Below are positions 51,724 to 59,384 of a stretch of 64,000 nt of DNA, one piece after another. The translations under genes and the position numbers were made by a program. The stretch's first letter is position 1; each line of letters begins with the position of its first letter. The DNA comes from Faecalicatena contorta. GTDB taxonomy: Bacteria; Bacillota; Clostridia; Lachnospirales; Lachnospiraceae. The DNA lies in assembly GCF_039521745.1 (NCBI RefSeq), contig NZ_BAAACT010000204.1; one strand, written 5' to 3'. The notes under the pieces are model-generated. The model did not search any database. It had not been told where the DNA came from and worked only from the letters and a program-made list of their open reading frames with translations.

Positions 51724-52566
51724 TTAAATATCTGTCAAATCACCCATCAATTTCACAACCACGTCACACACATCCTCAAATAATATATCTATTGCATAAT
51801 CAAAATCCTTTTGATAGTTATTCCATTGTCGTTCCATAACTTCGCTATTTTTAATAGCATTCATAATTCTACGATAATCTTTAACCACTATTGATGAACC
51901 ACGTTTCTCCGTTGTTGCACTTAATGCCTCTTTTAATCGATTGAGGTTTATATTGGAATACTGCAACTTAGCCAATATGTATATATCATAGTAATCTCTT
52001 GGTCTTGTATTCTGATCACCTCTGGATATCACAGTCTCCAGTTTCTCTGCTATAATTGTTTCTAAATTATATGCAAGCACTGAAATGCTTCTGTCTTCTA
52101 AAAGAAGTTTGAACCGATATTCTATTTCTTTTGGAGTTATCCTATCACCTGTGGTAATGTCCAACTTCAAGGGAACTGCCATGGGCGGATAATTTGCCGA
52201 CAGCGACACCCGATACCCTGTATATTCATCACTCTCTCGAATTTCTCCAATACTACGAAAGCTAAATGACACATCATCATCTAATTCTATTTTACATATT
52301 TCTCCAAACATTTCCCGAATGGTCTGTTCATTTACAGGCAATCCTTTTATTGTTGCGTCCATATCCATGGTTGCTCTAGTGTCAAGGCCAACCATCGCTG
52401 CAATCAAAAATCCGCCCTTCAAGATAAAGTTTTGCTGATATTTTGAAACAGATATTCGTTCCAATAACCTCTCCAACATAAAATTTTGCATTACAAGCTG
52501 TGCAGATAAATGTTTTTCTTTTGCAAGATTTTTAATAATTGCCTTTAACTGCATTGCATTTTTCAC
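51724..52566 (-). CDS. abiEii: AbiEii-type nucleotidyltransferase toxin
   Basis: 280 residues. It has the DUF1814/AbiEii pattern FILKGGFLIAAM, then TRATMDMDATIKG with the paired metal-binding Asp residues, LKLDITTGD and AEKLETVISRG plus RPRDYYDIYIL. Family members transfer nucleotides to tRNA 3' ends and stop growth; together with AbiEi they form a type IV toxin-antitoxin system that can abort phage infection. The start overlaps the antitoxin stop by 4 bases, implying coupled translation. Confidence 0.9.
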   Translation of the reverse strand: MKNAMQLKAIIKNLAKEKHLSAQLVMQNFMLERLLERISVSKYQQNFILKGGFLIAAMVGLDTRATMDMDATIKGLPVNEQTIREMFGEICKIELDDDVSFSFRSIGEIRESDEYTGYRVSLSANYPPMAVPLKLDITTGDRITPKEIEYRFKLLLEDRSISVLAYNLETIIAEKLETVISRGDQNTRPRDYYDIYILAKLQYSNINLNRLKEALSATTEKRGSSIVVKDYRRIMNAIKNSEVMERQWNNYQKDFDYAIDILFEDVCDVVVKLMGDLTDI

Positions 52567-53156
52567 AACAGTACCTCCAGATATGATCTGAGTTTTGTTT
52601 CAACCTTTAAAAGCTTTGCATATTCGGATAAAACAGGAATATTTTTATTTGAATTAGCCGCATAACGCTTAAAAGCTTCTGTTACCACCTGAATGTCCAC
52701 ATGGCTATGAGTCTTTAAAATATCACAGAGCGTTCGTTCAACACTATACACTCTTACAATATTTCCACCCGGTGTTGTTACTTCTTCTATTCCCAAATCA
52801 TATATCTCTTTCTTACACTGCACACACCTAATATTCTCTTTCTTTGGGTTTGTCAAATTGTAATTCATCGGAAAAGTCATATGATATCTGTTAGGTGTTC
52901 GATCTGTTAAATCCCATAGAAACAATGCTGTTTCGTGGGAATAAATTCCTCTTTTAAATCGATTCTGTAAATTAAAAATTTCATCCTCCCAAACTTCCGG
53001 CAAAATGTAAATACCTCGGGACGATTTCTCTATCATTCCCTTGTCAACAAGGTATTTAATATTCCCACGTGAAAACCCTGCTGCAACCACCATTGCAGTA
53101 GTAACTGTTCCATTATTCCCTTTTGCCATCTTAATAATCTCTTCAGTTGCTCCCAC
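52563..53156 (-). CDS. abiEi: AbiEi-type antitoxin / transcriptional repressor
   Basis: 197 residues. The N-terminal winged helix (VTTAMVVAAGFSRGNIKYLVDKGMIEKSSRGIYILP, read in parts) is the AbiEi_4 DNA-binding domain. The C-terminal part includes YSHETALFLWDLTDRTP, VTTPGGNIVRVYSVERTLCDIL. Translation starts at GTG 53156 with AGAGG upstream. AbiEi proteins repress their own promoter by binding inverted repeats; a perfect dyad lies upstream at 53245-53271. It heads the three-gene island operon. Confidence 0.88.
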   Translation of the reverse strand: MGATEEIIKMAKGNNGTVTTAMVVAAGFSRGNIKYLVDKGMIEKSSRGIYILPEVWEDEIFNLQNRFKRGIYSHETALFLWDLTDRTPNRYHMTFPMNYNLTNPKKENIRCVQCKKEIYDLGIEEVTTPGGNIVRVYSVERTLCDILKTHSHVDIQVVTEAFKRYAANSNKNIPVLSEYAKLLKVETKLRSYLEVLL

Positions 53157-53193
53157 AATAATCCTCTACTTTCTATTAACTTTCATGCTTGTT

Positions 53194-53222
53194 ATTATAC
53201 AATTACAAAGCACAAAAGTCAA
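53194..53222 (-). promoter_or_regulatory. promoter of the abiE-STAND operon
   Basis: On the minus strand TTGACT (53217-53222) and TATAAT (53194-53199) are exactly 17 bases apart. It is the only strong promoter seen in front of the three island genes. Confidence 0.78.
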
Positions 53223-53244
53223 TAATTATACATTTTCTTAGTCA

Positions 53245-53271
53245 AATTGGGTAGACGATGTCTACCCAATT
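53245..53271. promoter_or_regulatory. perfect 12-bp dyad upstream of the abiE promoter
   Basis: AATTGGGTAGAC, a 3-base spacer, and GTCTACCCAATT lie about 22 bases outside the -35 element. It is a candidate AbiEi operator; a small terminator of upstream transcription is the alternative. Confidence 0.5.
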
Positions 53272-53344
53272 CGCAGTATAATCCAGTACATTTTAAATTT
53301 CTACAAAATTATCAAATTCATTCATCTTTTGCAATTTTGTCACT

Positions 53345-53476
53345 TCAAGGTTCTTTCAAAAATGGTGTAGTAGTGGTGTAGTAAACGCCTTTATCTGCCA
53401 CGAAACCATTGATTTTACTGGCTTTTTCAGGACTTTTCAAGATAGTGCCGTGGCAGACGAATAGTATTTTTTTCAT
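53345..53476 (-). pseudogene. orphaned 5' end of the phosphatase gene with island right end
   Basis: ATG 53476 starts MKKILFVCHGT, matching the start of the intact phosphatase (MIKILFICHGN), then diverges and stops after 43 codons at 53345. It retains a ribosome site (GGAAGGA). Within it lie the attachment core (53446-53467), AAACCATTGATTTTACTGGC (53403-53422) and two overlapping GGTGTAGTA repeats (53361-53387), the counterparts of those at the left end. It marks the junction where the island displaced the gene's original beginning. Confidence 0.65.
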
Positions 53477-53481
53477 CTTGA

Positions 53482-53613
53482 TTATATTCCTTCCAGCTTT
53501 TGAATAACACATTTCAGGTTAATAAAAAATAGGCTATCTTTATCTAATATACAGTCAAATACATTCTTAACATTCAGTTCATTATCAAAGCCAAAGTATT
53601 CTGAAACAAACAT
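53482..53613 (-). CDS. truncated 43-residue frame before the phosphatase stump
   Basis: From ATG 53613 the frame reads MFVSEYFGFDNEL and later DKDSLFFINLKC, ending at 53482, six bases before the stump's start codon. The pattern recalls the first 40 residues of longer accessory proteins, but I cannot name them. It may be a remnant or a tiny gene; no good ribosome site is visible. Confidence 0.3.
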   Translation of the reverse strand: MFVSEYFGFDNELNVKNVFDCILDKDSLFFINLKCVIQKLEGI

Positions 53614-53789
53614 TTTAATGATACTTTCTGACTGAAATGCCCCATTTCTCTGCGGTCTGTTTTACTGACATATACATATTTCAGCACCTCGCTTCAAACA
53701 ACGGTATACCCAATTATCGGAATAATAGCAACGCTATCGGAATAATATTACCCATTTTTCGGAACAATGCAAAAGCTAAAAAGCTACTT

Positions 53790-53965
53790 TTTCCAATGTA
53801 GGTAAGTAGGTAATCATCCGGCAGTTTGGCGGATCATGGGAGAATATCCACCATCTCTTCATTTGCCGGAAACGCGCCGAAATCTTTCATTTTTCCCATC
53901 ATATGTGAGAGATAGTTGTATTGCTTCAGTCCATTCATAAGCGCAGTTTCTGTGATACTGGACAC
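53790..53965 (-). pseudogene. IS66 transposase C-terminal remnant 1
   Basis: The frame reads SSITETALMNGLKQYNYL and later EMVDILP, then a TGA where IS66 transposases have the Trp of LPW, and continues SAKLPDDYL. Only the last domain is left and the conserved Trp codon has become a stop, so this is decayed. No terminal inverted repeats were found. Confidence 0.6.
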
Positions 53966-54151
53966 GGGTTGCATCCCCATGGGCATACCTGCCCTGGAGG
54001 AATTCCTCCATTTCCGGCTCCGGCGCATCCGGATCTGTTTCCTGCTCTGCCTCGTTAAAAAGGCTCAGCTAGTTATATCCATCCGCGTATTTTTCGTATA
54101 CGGCAAAACATGAGTACTGGCTCATTTTTTACCGCCGTTTCCGGCGGCCAG

Positions 54152-54360
54152 GTCTACACATTGGTTGTTTTAGATTTGCTCCGACAGATCTCCGGTAACT
54201 GATCGAACCATGGAAGCAGTTCTTCAATAAAGCTGTAATCCGTATCATCCTGATGGATCTTCAATACTGTCAGGATGTGGGGCAGATAACGGAACGGATT
54301 CAGGTTATTCGCCTTAGCTGTTTCCGTTATGCTGTAGATGATCGCACTGTTTAGCTTTTT
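54152..54360 (-). pseudogene. IS66 transposase C-terminal remnant 2
   Basis: Reading on the minus strand: SAIIYSITETAKANNLNPFRYL, then IEELLPWFDQLPEICRSK and a stop at 54152 (shown in short parts). This is the typical C-terminal tail of IS66-family TnpC transposases. The rest of the element is absent. With remnant 1 it shows repeated insertion and decay next to the island. Confidence 0.65.
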
Positions 54361-54511
54361 ACCGCAATGATTCCAAACATCATCTCTCAGTCATTGAATA
54401 TCATTGTTTTGATGAATTTAAAAATTGTCAAAGTCACTTTGTCCCTTTGCAATATTTCTAAAGTATCAAGTTGATACTTTAGGATAAACCTGTGGTAATC
54501 TAAAGATACTC

Positions 54512-55399
54512 TTAATACTCAATCCTGAAATAATCCAGATAAACTTTATATTTATCCTGCGCCGTCAGACAGGTATCTGTCAGATACCCCTTCTCATTAT
54601 CCCACTCTTTCAATCCTCGATAATAAATTAGTTTTAGATGATCCTCGATGATAAACGGAACAATATTATATTTCAGACACTCTTTAAACATAATCAGTCT
54701 GCCCACACGGCCGTTTCCGTCCTGAAATGGGTGGATTCTCTCAAACTTCACATAGAAATCTAAAATATCCTCAAAGGTCTTTTCTTCTTTCGCATTGTAC
54801 TCTGCCAGCAGAGCCTTCATTTTGTCGACAACTTCTTCCGGAAGTGCGGTTTCCATGCCGCCCACCTCATTTGGCAGTTTCTTATATTCTCCCACTGCCA
54901 ACCAGTCTTTTCTGGAATCACTGGTTCCGCTTTTTAGTATCAGGTGCAGTTCCTTAATAAGCTTTTCCGTCAAAGCGAATTTTGCATGATCAATGATCAT
55001 ATCAATACAACGAAAATGATTTGCTGTTTCAATCACATCATCCACATTGAGAACTTCATTTTCCACGCCGATAGTATTAGTTTCAAAAATATATCTGGTC
55101 TGATCGCGAGTCAGACGGCTGCCTTCCATATGGTTTGAATTATATGTTAAATCAATTTGAGTCTTATGGTAAATACCATCTGAATATTTACCTGCCTTCT
55201 GTCCCTGCAAAATATCCAGCAAAGTTATCTGTTCTTTTCTCTTGTTGGATCGCTCTGGTTTTTCAGCATCTTCCGGAATGTTCCAGGTCTTGCTGGTAAG
55301 AAATGCGCCGTTTACACGCCCATGAGCGCAATAATTTCTTACACTTCGCTCCGATATATTCCATTTTTTCGCTGTTTCATTAACTGAGAGATATCGCAT
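54512..55399 (-). CDS. Fic family protein with N-terminal helix-turn-helix
   Basis: 295 residues. The first 50 residues form a MerR-like helix-turn-helix (LSVNETAKKWNISERSVRNYC, GRVNGAFLTSKTWNIP). The inhibitory helix motif SNHMEG is near residue 92, and the catalytic loop HPFQDGNGRVGRL near residue 220 has the His, acidic, Asn and Arg residues needed for AMP transfer to a target protein. Because the inhibitory motif is in the same chain this is a class II/III Fic enzyme, self-regulated. It lies among mobile debris and may be an acquired toxin or regulator. Confidence 0.88.
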   Translation of the reverse strand: MRYLSVNETAKKWNISERSVRNYCAHGRVNGAFLTSKTWNIPEDAEKPERSNKRKEQITLLDILQGQKAGKYSDGIYHKTQIDLTYNSNHMEGSRLTRDQTRYIFETNTIGVENEVLNVDDVIETANHFRCIDMIIDHAKFALTEKLIKELHLILKSGTSDSRKDWLAVGEYKKLPNEVGGMETALPEEVVDKMKALLAEYNAKEEKTFEDILDFYVKFERIHPFQDGNGRVGRLIMFKECLKYNIVPFIIEDHLKLIYYRGLKEWDNEKGYLTDTCLTAQDKYKVYLDYFRIEY

Positions 55400-55476
55400 A
55401 TTTCCTCCGTTTATATCTGTCTAAGTTTTCCAAACCAAAATCTCCTTGAATTTTTGTTCAATAACTATCTCCACGC

Positions 55477-55971
55477 TTACCGCCCTGTTAATTCTTCGGT
55501 CTTGAAAACATAATAACCTTCATAATAGTAACTGTGATCAATGCCCTTCATATAAATTTTACGGTCATAAATATTATCAGTCAGGGCATTTTTCAGCAGA
55601 AACTTAATCTCGATGTCTTTAATGGGACTTCGATCCATTGCAAGAAGATAATCTTCTTTATCCACCTTACTCCAGTTCACCACGAAGCCAATTTCTTTTT
55701 TCAGTATCAGATCAAGCCATATTCTTGTGCTTCTTCCATTACCTTCTCTGAACGGATGGGCAACATTCATTTCTACATATTTTTCAATAATTTCATCAAA
55801 GGTTGACTGCGGCATTTTATCAATACTTTGTAATGCTGCTTCCAGATACATCAAAGGCGCAAACCTGAAATTTCCTTTGGACATATTCACCTTGCGAAGT
55901 TTTAATACCCAATTTATTTTCAAACATATCTTTACCTCGTATTCATCTGCGCTCTGGTTACTAAGCAGCAT
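55477..55971 (-). pseudogene. N-terminally truncated class I Fic protein
   Basis: The 164-residue frame contains NMSKGNFRFAPLMYLEAAL, the catalytic loop HPFREGNGRSTRIW, and the C-terminus KGIDHSYYYEGYY of VbhT-like class I Fic proteins. The roughly 60 residues that normally precede the KGNFRFA motif are gone, replaced by an unrelated DEYEVKICLKINWVL start. Neither a cognate VbhA-like antitoxin nor an inhibitory motif is present. The loop residues are intact, so activity cannot be excluded, but a degenerated gene is more likely. Confidence 0.6.
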
Positions 55972-56109
55972 ATTATTGTTATTATATCATATAATCGGCA
56001 ATAAACCCAGATATTATTTCTTTGATAATATTATTATTGCCGATTTCGGAAATTTTATATTATCAGTGCATAAAAGAACCGAACTCACAACAAAGTAAAA
56101 TCCGGTTCT
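55972..56109. other. A+T-rich spacer
   Basis: It contains an imperfect dyad around 55983-56045 (ATAATCGGCAATAA / TTATTGCCGATT), which would form a hairpin with arms of about 13 bases. No gene is seen. Confidence 0.35.
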
Positions 56110-56523
56110 CATTTTTATTTGTATATGATTTCCTTTAGCACAATTTCTTCCACCCTATTGCGAATACTATTCATCCTTCTGGTAAATTCCCATTGATCTT
56201 TCACTTTCTATTTCTTCGTTACATCCTCTGCTTCTTGTATCTGTTTCACGTTCTTCTCAAGTCTTGATTTCATCTGTTCGTTCACATCAGCGAGATGATG
56301 ACATCTAATGTGTAAAACGGAACCTGTTGTTTTACTCCCATTATAGGAATAAGTGTTCCTGCTCCTAATATTGGTACACATACATCTTTTTCAAAATAAT
56401 ACTCGATTTCCTTCCACAGTAAATCCATGTACTCGAGAAACTCATCCGAGAAAAAAATCGTCCCTTACCTAATTCATTTGATTTGCATTCGAAAGTTGTA
56501 TAAATCTCCTACTACCTTCATTT
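56110..56523 (-). pseudogene. decayed reading frame of unknown origin
   Basis: A minus-strand frame near 56310-56455 reads DEFLEYMDLLWKEIEYYFE then DVCVPILGAGTLIPIMG before breaking up in stops and shifts. Fragments of coding-like sequence continue to 56205 (RLEKNVKQI-like). It resembles the end of a macro-domain-like accessory protein, but I could not fix the family. No intact start or stop pair is present. Confidence 0.35.
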
Positions 56524-57270
56524 TCATATCATTCGTAGAAACAATTGATTCAAATTTTCCCATTCCCCCCTTTTCTCTTCAATGCCATTTGCAATTTCTT
56601 TAATCTCTGGCAATGTTCTTTCAATATAATTATTTATTGATTGTATTTTAGGTGCCTCCCCCATCTCCGGCATTTCCCTTTTAATTTCTAAAAGTAGTTC
56701 CACATCAGGTTTCAATTCAGCTTCCAGCTCTGTATCAACCAATTCTTCAAATAACATCGGTGGCGCACTTTTCCTATCAATAATCCATTTCGCAGCCAAC
56801 AATGGGCGTAAAACATACAGATACTTCTTTATCCGAACATCTTCCCCCTTCAAATATGTTCTATAATTTGTTTCAGCCATATGCCAATAGTGATACAGAC
56901 TTTTCTTTATCGAAAAATATTCTGGCAATATTTCCTTTAGCCATACAAATTCTTCACGTTGGCAATATACAATTGGTGATGCACACCATTCAAACACTGT
57001 TGGATTTGATTTATGCAATAACTGCAATGCCTTTTTCAAGTCCCAACCATTAATATCCAAAACTTCATCTAGTTGCCACTCAATTACATCTCTGACACTC
57101 TCAAGTCTTAGATAATCTTCTTTCCTTCTTACATAGATAAACCGAACATCATAATCGCTATCTGGAGATGGAAACCCCCAGGCTCTGCTTCCAGATTCAA
57201 TCGCCATTATAATTCTTACATTTTCTGTTTTCTCAATTTTTTTTAATTCTTCTATAATGCGTTCTCTCAT
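56524..57270 (-). CDS. RlaP/YcgL-type nucleotidyltransferase
   Basis: 248 residues of the PF10127 family. The nucleotidyltransferase motif reads ESGSRAWGFPSPDSDYDVRFIYV, with the Gly-Ser and paired Asp residues for metal binding; then WDLKKALQLLHKSNPTVFEW and KKYLYVLRPLLAAKWI (in parts) follow. Some relatives are linked to RNA repair operons; the substrate of this one is unknown. It follows the DUF6615-like gene by 42 bases on the same strand. Confidence 0.85.
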   Translation of the reverse strand: MRERIIEELKKIEKTENVRIIMAIESGSRAWGFPSPDSDYDVRFIYVRRKEDYLRLESVRDVIEWQLDEVLDINGWDLKKALQLLHKSNPTVFEWCASPIVYCQREEFVWLKEILPEYFSIKKSLYHYWHMAETNYRTYLKGEDVRIKKYLYVLRPLLAAKWIIDRKSAPPMLFEELVDTELEAELKPDVELLLEIKREMPEMGEAPKIQSINNYIERTLPEIKEIANGIEEKRGEWENLNQLFLRMI

Positions 57271-57312
57271 TTCACGTCCCCTTCAATCTTTAAGGCACCG
57301 ATTTCGCCCGTT

Positions 57313-58179
57313 TCACTCGCGCAGGTCAATAACAGCTAATCCGCCAATCTCTTTTATCTCGAACTTCATTTCTCTCTCAAGCCAACCAAGGTCTTGCCCC
57401 TGGTGCTCAACAAAAAACTTTAAGTAATTCGGAATTCCTCTACCACTATGCTTAATGCCATAGACCCCGCCATTATATTCAGAGTCCATTCCACCAAGTT
57501 GTATCAATCTCTGATTGAATTCATTCAATAAATGACCGCTCTCGCTTCGATCCTGAAACAATTTATCTAAAAGAGATAATTTCCATGAATGATTTACGAT
57601 CTCTGTATCAAATATTTTATGTCTTGGCAAATTAAAAAGAATCTCACTAATACTTCCAGCATCTAATAAAAAACATCCGTTATTACAGTCTTCACACCAT
57701 CGGAGTGTTTCTTCCTGTATAAATTGAATATTTTTTATTTGTTCTGTTATGTCCGGCTGTGTTGTCGTGTAGAACATATATAATGGATACGCATTTCTAT
57801 ACCTGGCTTCATTCAAAAGCAAGTCTATCTGGAATCCATTTTTATTACCATAACTTAATAATGAATAATTATCCTGATTATTTGGCCATAACTTTTTAGC
57901 CTGTACCAAAAATCTATACCCATTATACTTATCTTTATAAAAAGGATCCGTCGTTAATATCCACCACTCCCAATCTGCTCCATTCTCTGATTCTTCATGA
58001 CGTGAAAATGCCTTATAATAAATATTCGGATTGCTGCTTGATATATCATATAACAGCCAATCTGTCAAAGACTCTTCTTTTACATGTGCCTGCTTCAGTA
58101 ACCATTCATAAATAAAAGCTGAACATTGATGAAACACAAGCGCTTCTTCCTCTTCCCCAATAACTACTACTCTTTTCAT
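57313..58179 (-). CDS. DUF6615-like protein, probable PD-(D/E)xK nuclease fold
   Basis: 288 residues. The N-terminal half has the spaced acidic/Gln-Lys pattern of PD-(D/E)xK nucleases: KEESLTDWLLYDIS near residue 35, ADWEWWILTTD near residue 68, and RFLVQAKKL near residue 88. The second half contains CNNGCFLLDA and GVYGIKHSGRGIPNYLKFF. I believe it belongs to DUF6615, whose role is unknown. The start ATG overlaps the stop of the preceding UPF0158 gene by one base, so the two are translated together. A nuclease or defence role is inference. Confidence 0.6.
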   Translation of the reverse strand: MKRVVVIGEEEEALVFHQCSAFIYEWLLKQAHVKEESLTDWLLYDISSSNPNIYYKAFSRHEESENGADWEWWILTTDPFYKDKYNGYRFLVQAKKLWPNNQDNYSLLSYGNKNGFQIDLLLNEARYRNAYPLYMFYTTTQPDITEQIKNIQFIQEETLRWCEDCNNGCFLLDAGSISEILFNLPRHKIFDTEIVNHSWKLSLLDKLFQDRSESGHLLNEFNQRLIQLGGMDSEYNGGVYGIKHSGRGIPNYLKFFVEHQGQDLGWLEREMKFEIKEIGGLAVIDLRE

Positions 58180-58613
58180 TAGTGCCTTTCCTCCCTGGTG
58201 GTATACGGAATCTCATTCTCTTCACACCATTCTTCCGCAATTTTACATAGCGCCTGGAATCGGTATGTGTAGTATTCTTCATCAATACCTAAGTTTATAA
58301 TTTCATCTTTAAAATGACGATAAGCCTTTCTTCCATGCAGTGCCAACAAAAGCCGCTCCTGTTTTCTTTCCGATGTCACTCCCAGCGCAAACGTCTCCAT
58401 AATCTTCCACTCATGTATTTCATATTGGTTCGGAAGACGTTCATAACAATCCGAAGCATCAATCACTTCCTCTAATTCTTCATCCCGGTCTACCCACATG
58501 CCATCCGACAACGCCACTATTTCACCGGTTTCGGTATTTAAAAACTGTACCCAGCTATCCGTGCATGCCTCTAATTCTTCAGCAATATCTTCTATACATA
58601 TTTGTTTCTTCAT
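58179..58613 (-). CDS. UPF0158 family protein
   Basis: 144 residues. It carries the UPF0158 pattern VQFLNTETGEIVAL, then RLPNQYEIHEWKIMETF and ALHGRKAYRHFKDEI. Small, acidic and cytoplasmic; the function is unknown. It overlaps by one base the DUF6615-like gene, and the two probably form a functional pair, perhaps an inhibitor and an effector, which is speculation from the gene arrangement. Confidence 0.8.
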   Translation of the reverse strand: MKKQICIEDIAEELEACTDSWVQFLNTETGEIVALSDGMWVDRDEELEEVIDASDCYERLPNQYEIHEWKIMETFALGVTSERKQERLLLALHGRKAYRHFKDEIINLGIDEEYYTYRFQALCKIAEEWCEENEIPYTTREERH

Positions 58614-58724
58614 TTTCTATATTTATCCTCCGTTAGAATAAGGCACTCTGTTATAAAAAATATTTTGACAGTTTAATTGACTGATTGTATATCTCTGTCT
58701 GACAGTTAATTCGAGCTATTCATT

Positions 58725-59327
58725 CTATTTTTCGATTACTTTTTTAATAATAGCATTCAGCCATCTTTCAGATTTATGCTCTACCCGCACATCCTTTGTA
58801 ATCCACCATTCCTCTAATATATATCCACCTTGTTCCGAGAGTATTTGTGACAGTTCTTCCTGTGTAAGATCACAAAAATACCGGTCACCAGACCATCTTT
58901 CAGAAATCCCGTATTTCCATGAGGCATATAGGACGCATCCCTCTCTTAAGGCAGTCATCATTTTCCCGATTATCTCCGGTAACTTATCTCTCTTTACATG
59001 CAGCAAAGAGGCGCAGGCCCATATACCGTCAAACGCCTCTTGATAATCCATATCCTCAAAACGGAACTGCACTACTTTCTGGCCGGTCAGTCGTTCAGCA
59101 GCTTTACACATCGACTCCGATGCATCGGCAGCCGTCACCTGGTATCCCTTTTGCATAAACCAATAGCTATCGCGTCCACTGCCGCAGCCCGCATCCAATA
59201 TATGCGCACCTGGCTCCATATATTTTAAAAAGCGGCCGTAAACTTCTGACATATCAGCCTTCCAGGTATTTTCTATAAATTCCTCTGCATGCTCATTATA
59301 ATAGGTGATTGTCTTACTATCTTCCAT
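58725..59327 (-). CDS. class I SAM-dependent methyltransferase
   Basis: 200 residues. Motif I is HILDAGCGSGRDSYWF, motif II VTAADASESM, then FDGIWACASLLHV. The C-terminal part (YFCDLTQEELSQILSE, WWITKDVR) resembles small Tam/TehB-like methyltransferases. The substrate is unknown. It begins 58 bases after the HNH gene ends, in the same direction. Confidence 0.88.
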   Translation of the reverse strand: MEDSKTITYYNEHAEEFIENTWKADMSEVYGRFLKYMEPGAHILDAGCGSGRDSYWFMQKGYQVTAADASESMCKAAERLTGQKVVQFRFEDMDYQEAFDGIWACASLLHVKRDKLPEIIGKMMTALREGCVLYASWKYGISERWSGDRYFCDLTQEELSQILSEQGGYILEEWWITKDVRVEHKSERWLNAIIKKVIEK

Positions 59328-59384
59328 CCGTATTTCCCGCCTTCCATAAACTTTCTGGATTTCTTATTTATTTCAAGGAAGCAG

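Noticed and set aside
53834..53836. In-frame TGA in IS66 remnant 1 as another selenocysteine codon
   Set aside because: IS66 transposases have Trp here, the rest of the gene is missing, and no SECIS-like hairpin follows; it is a nonsense mutation.
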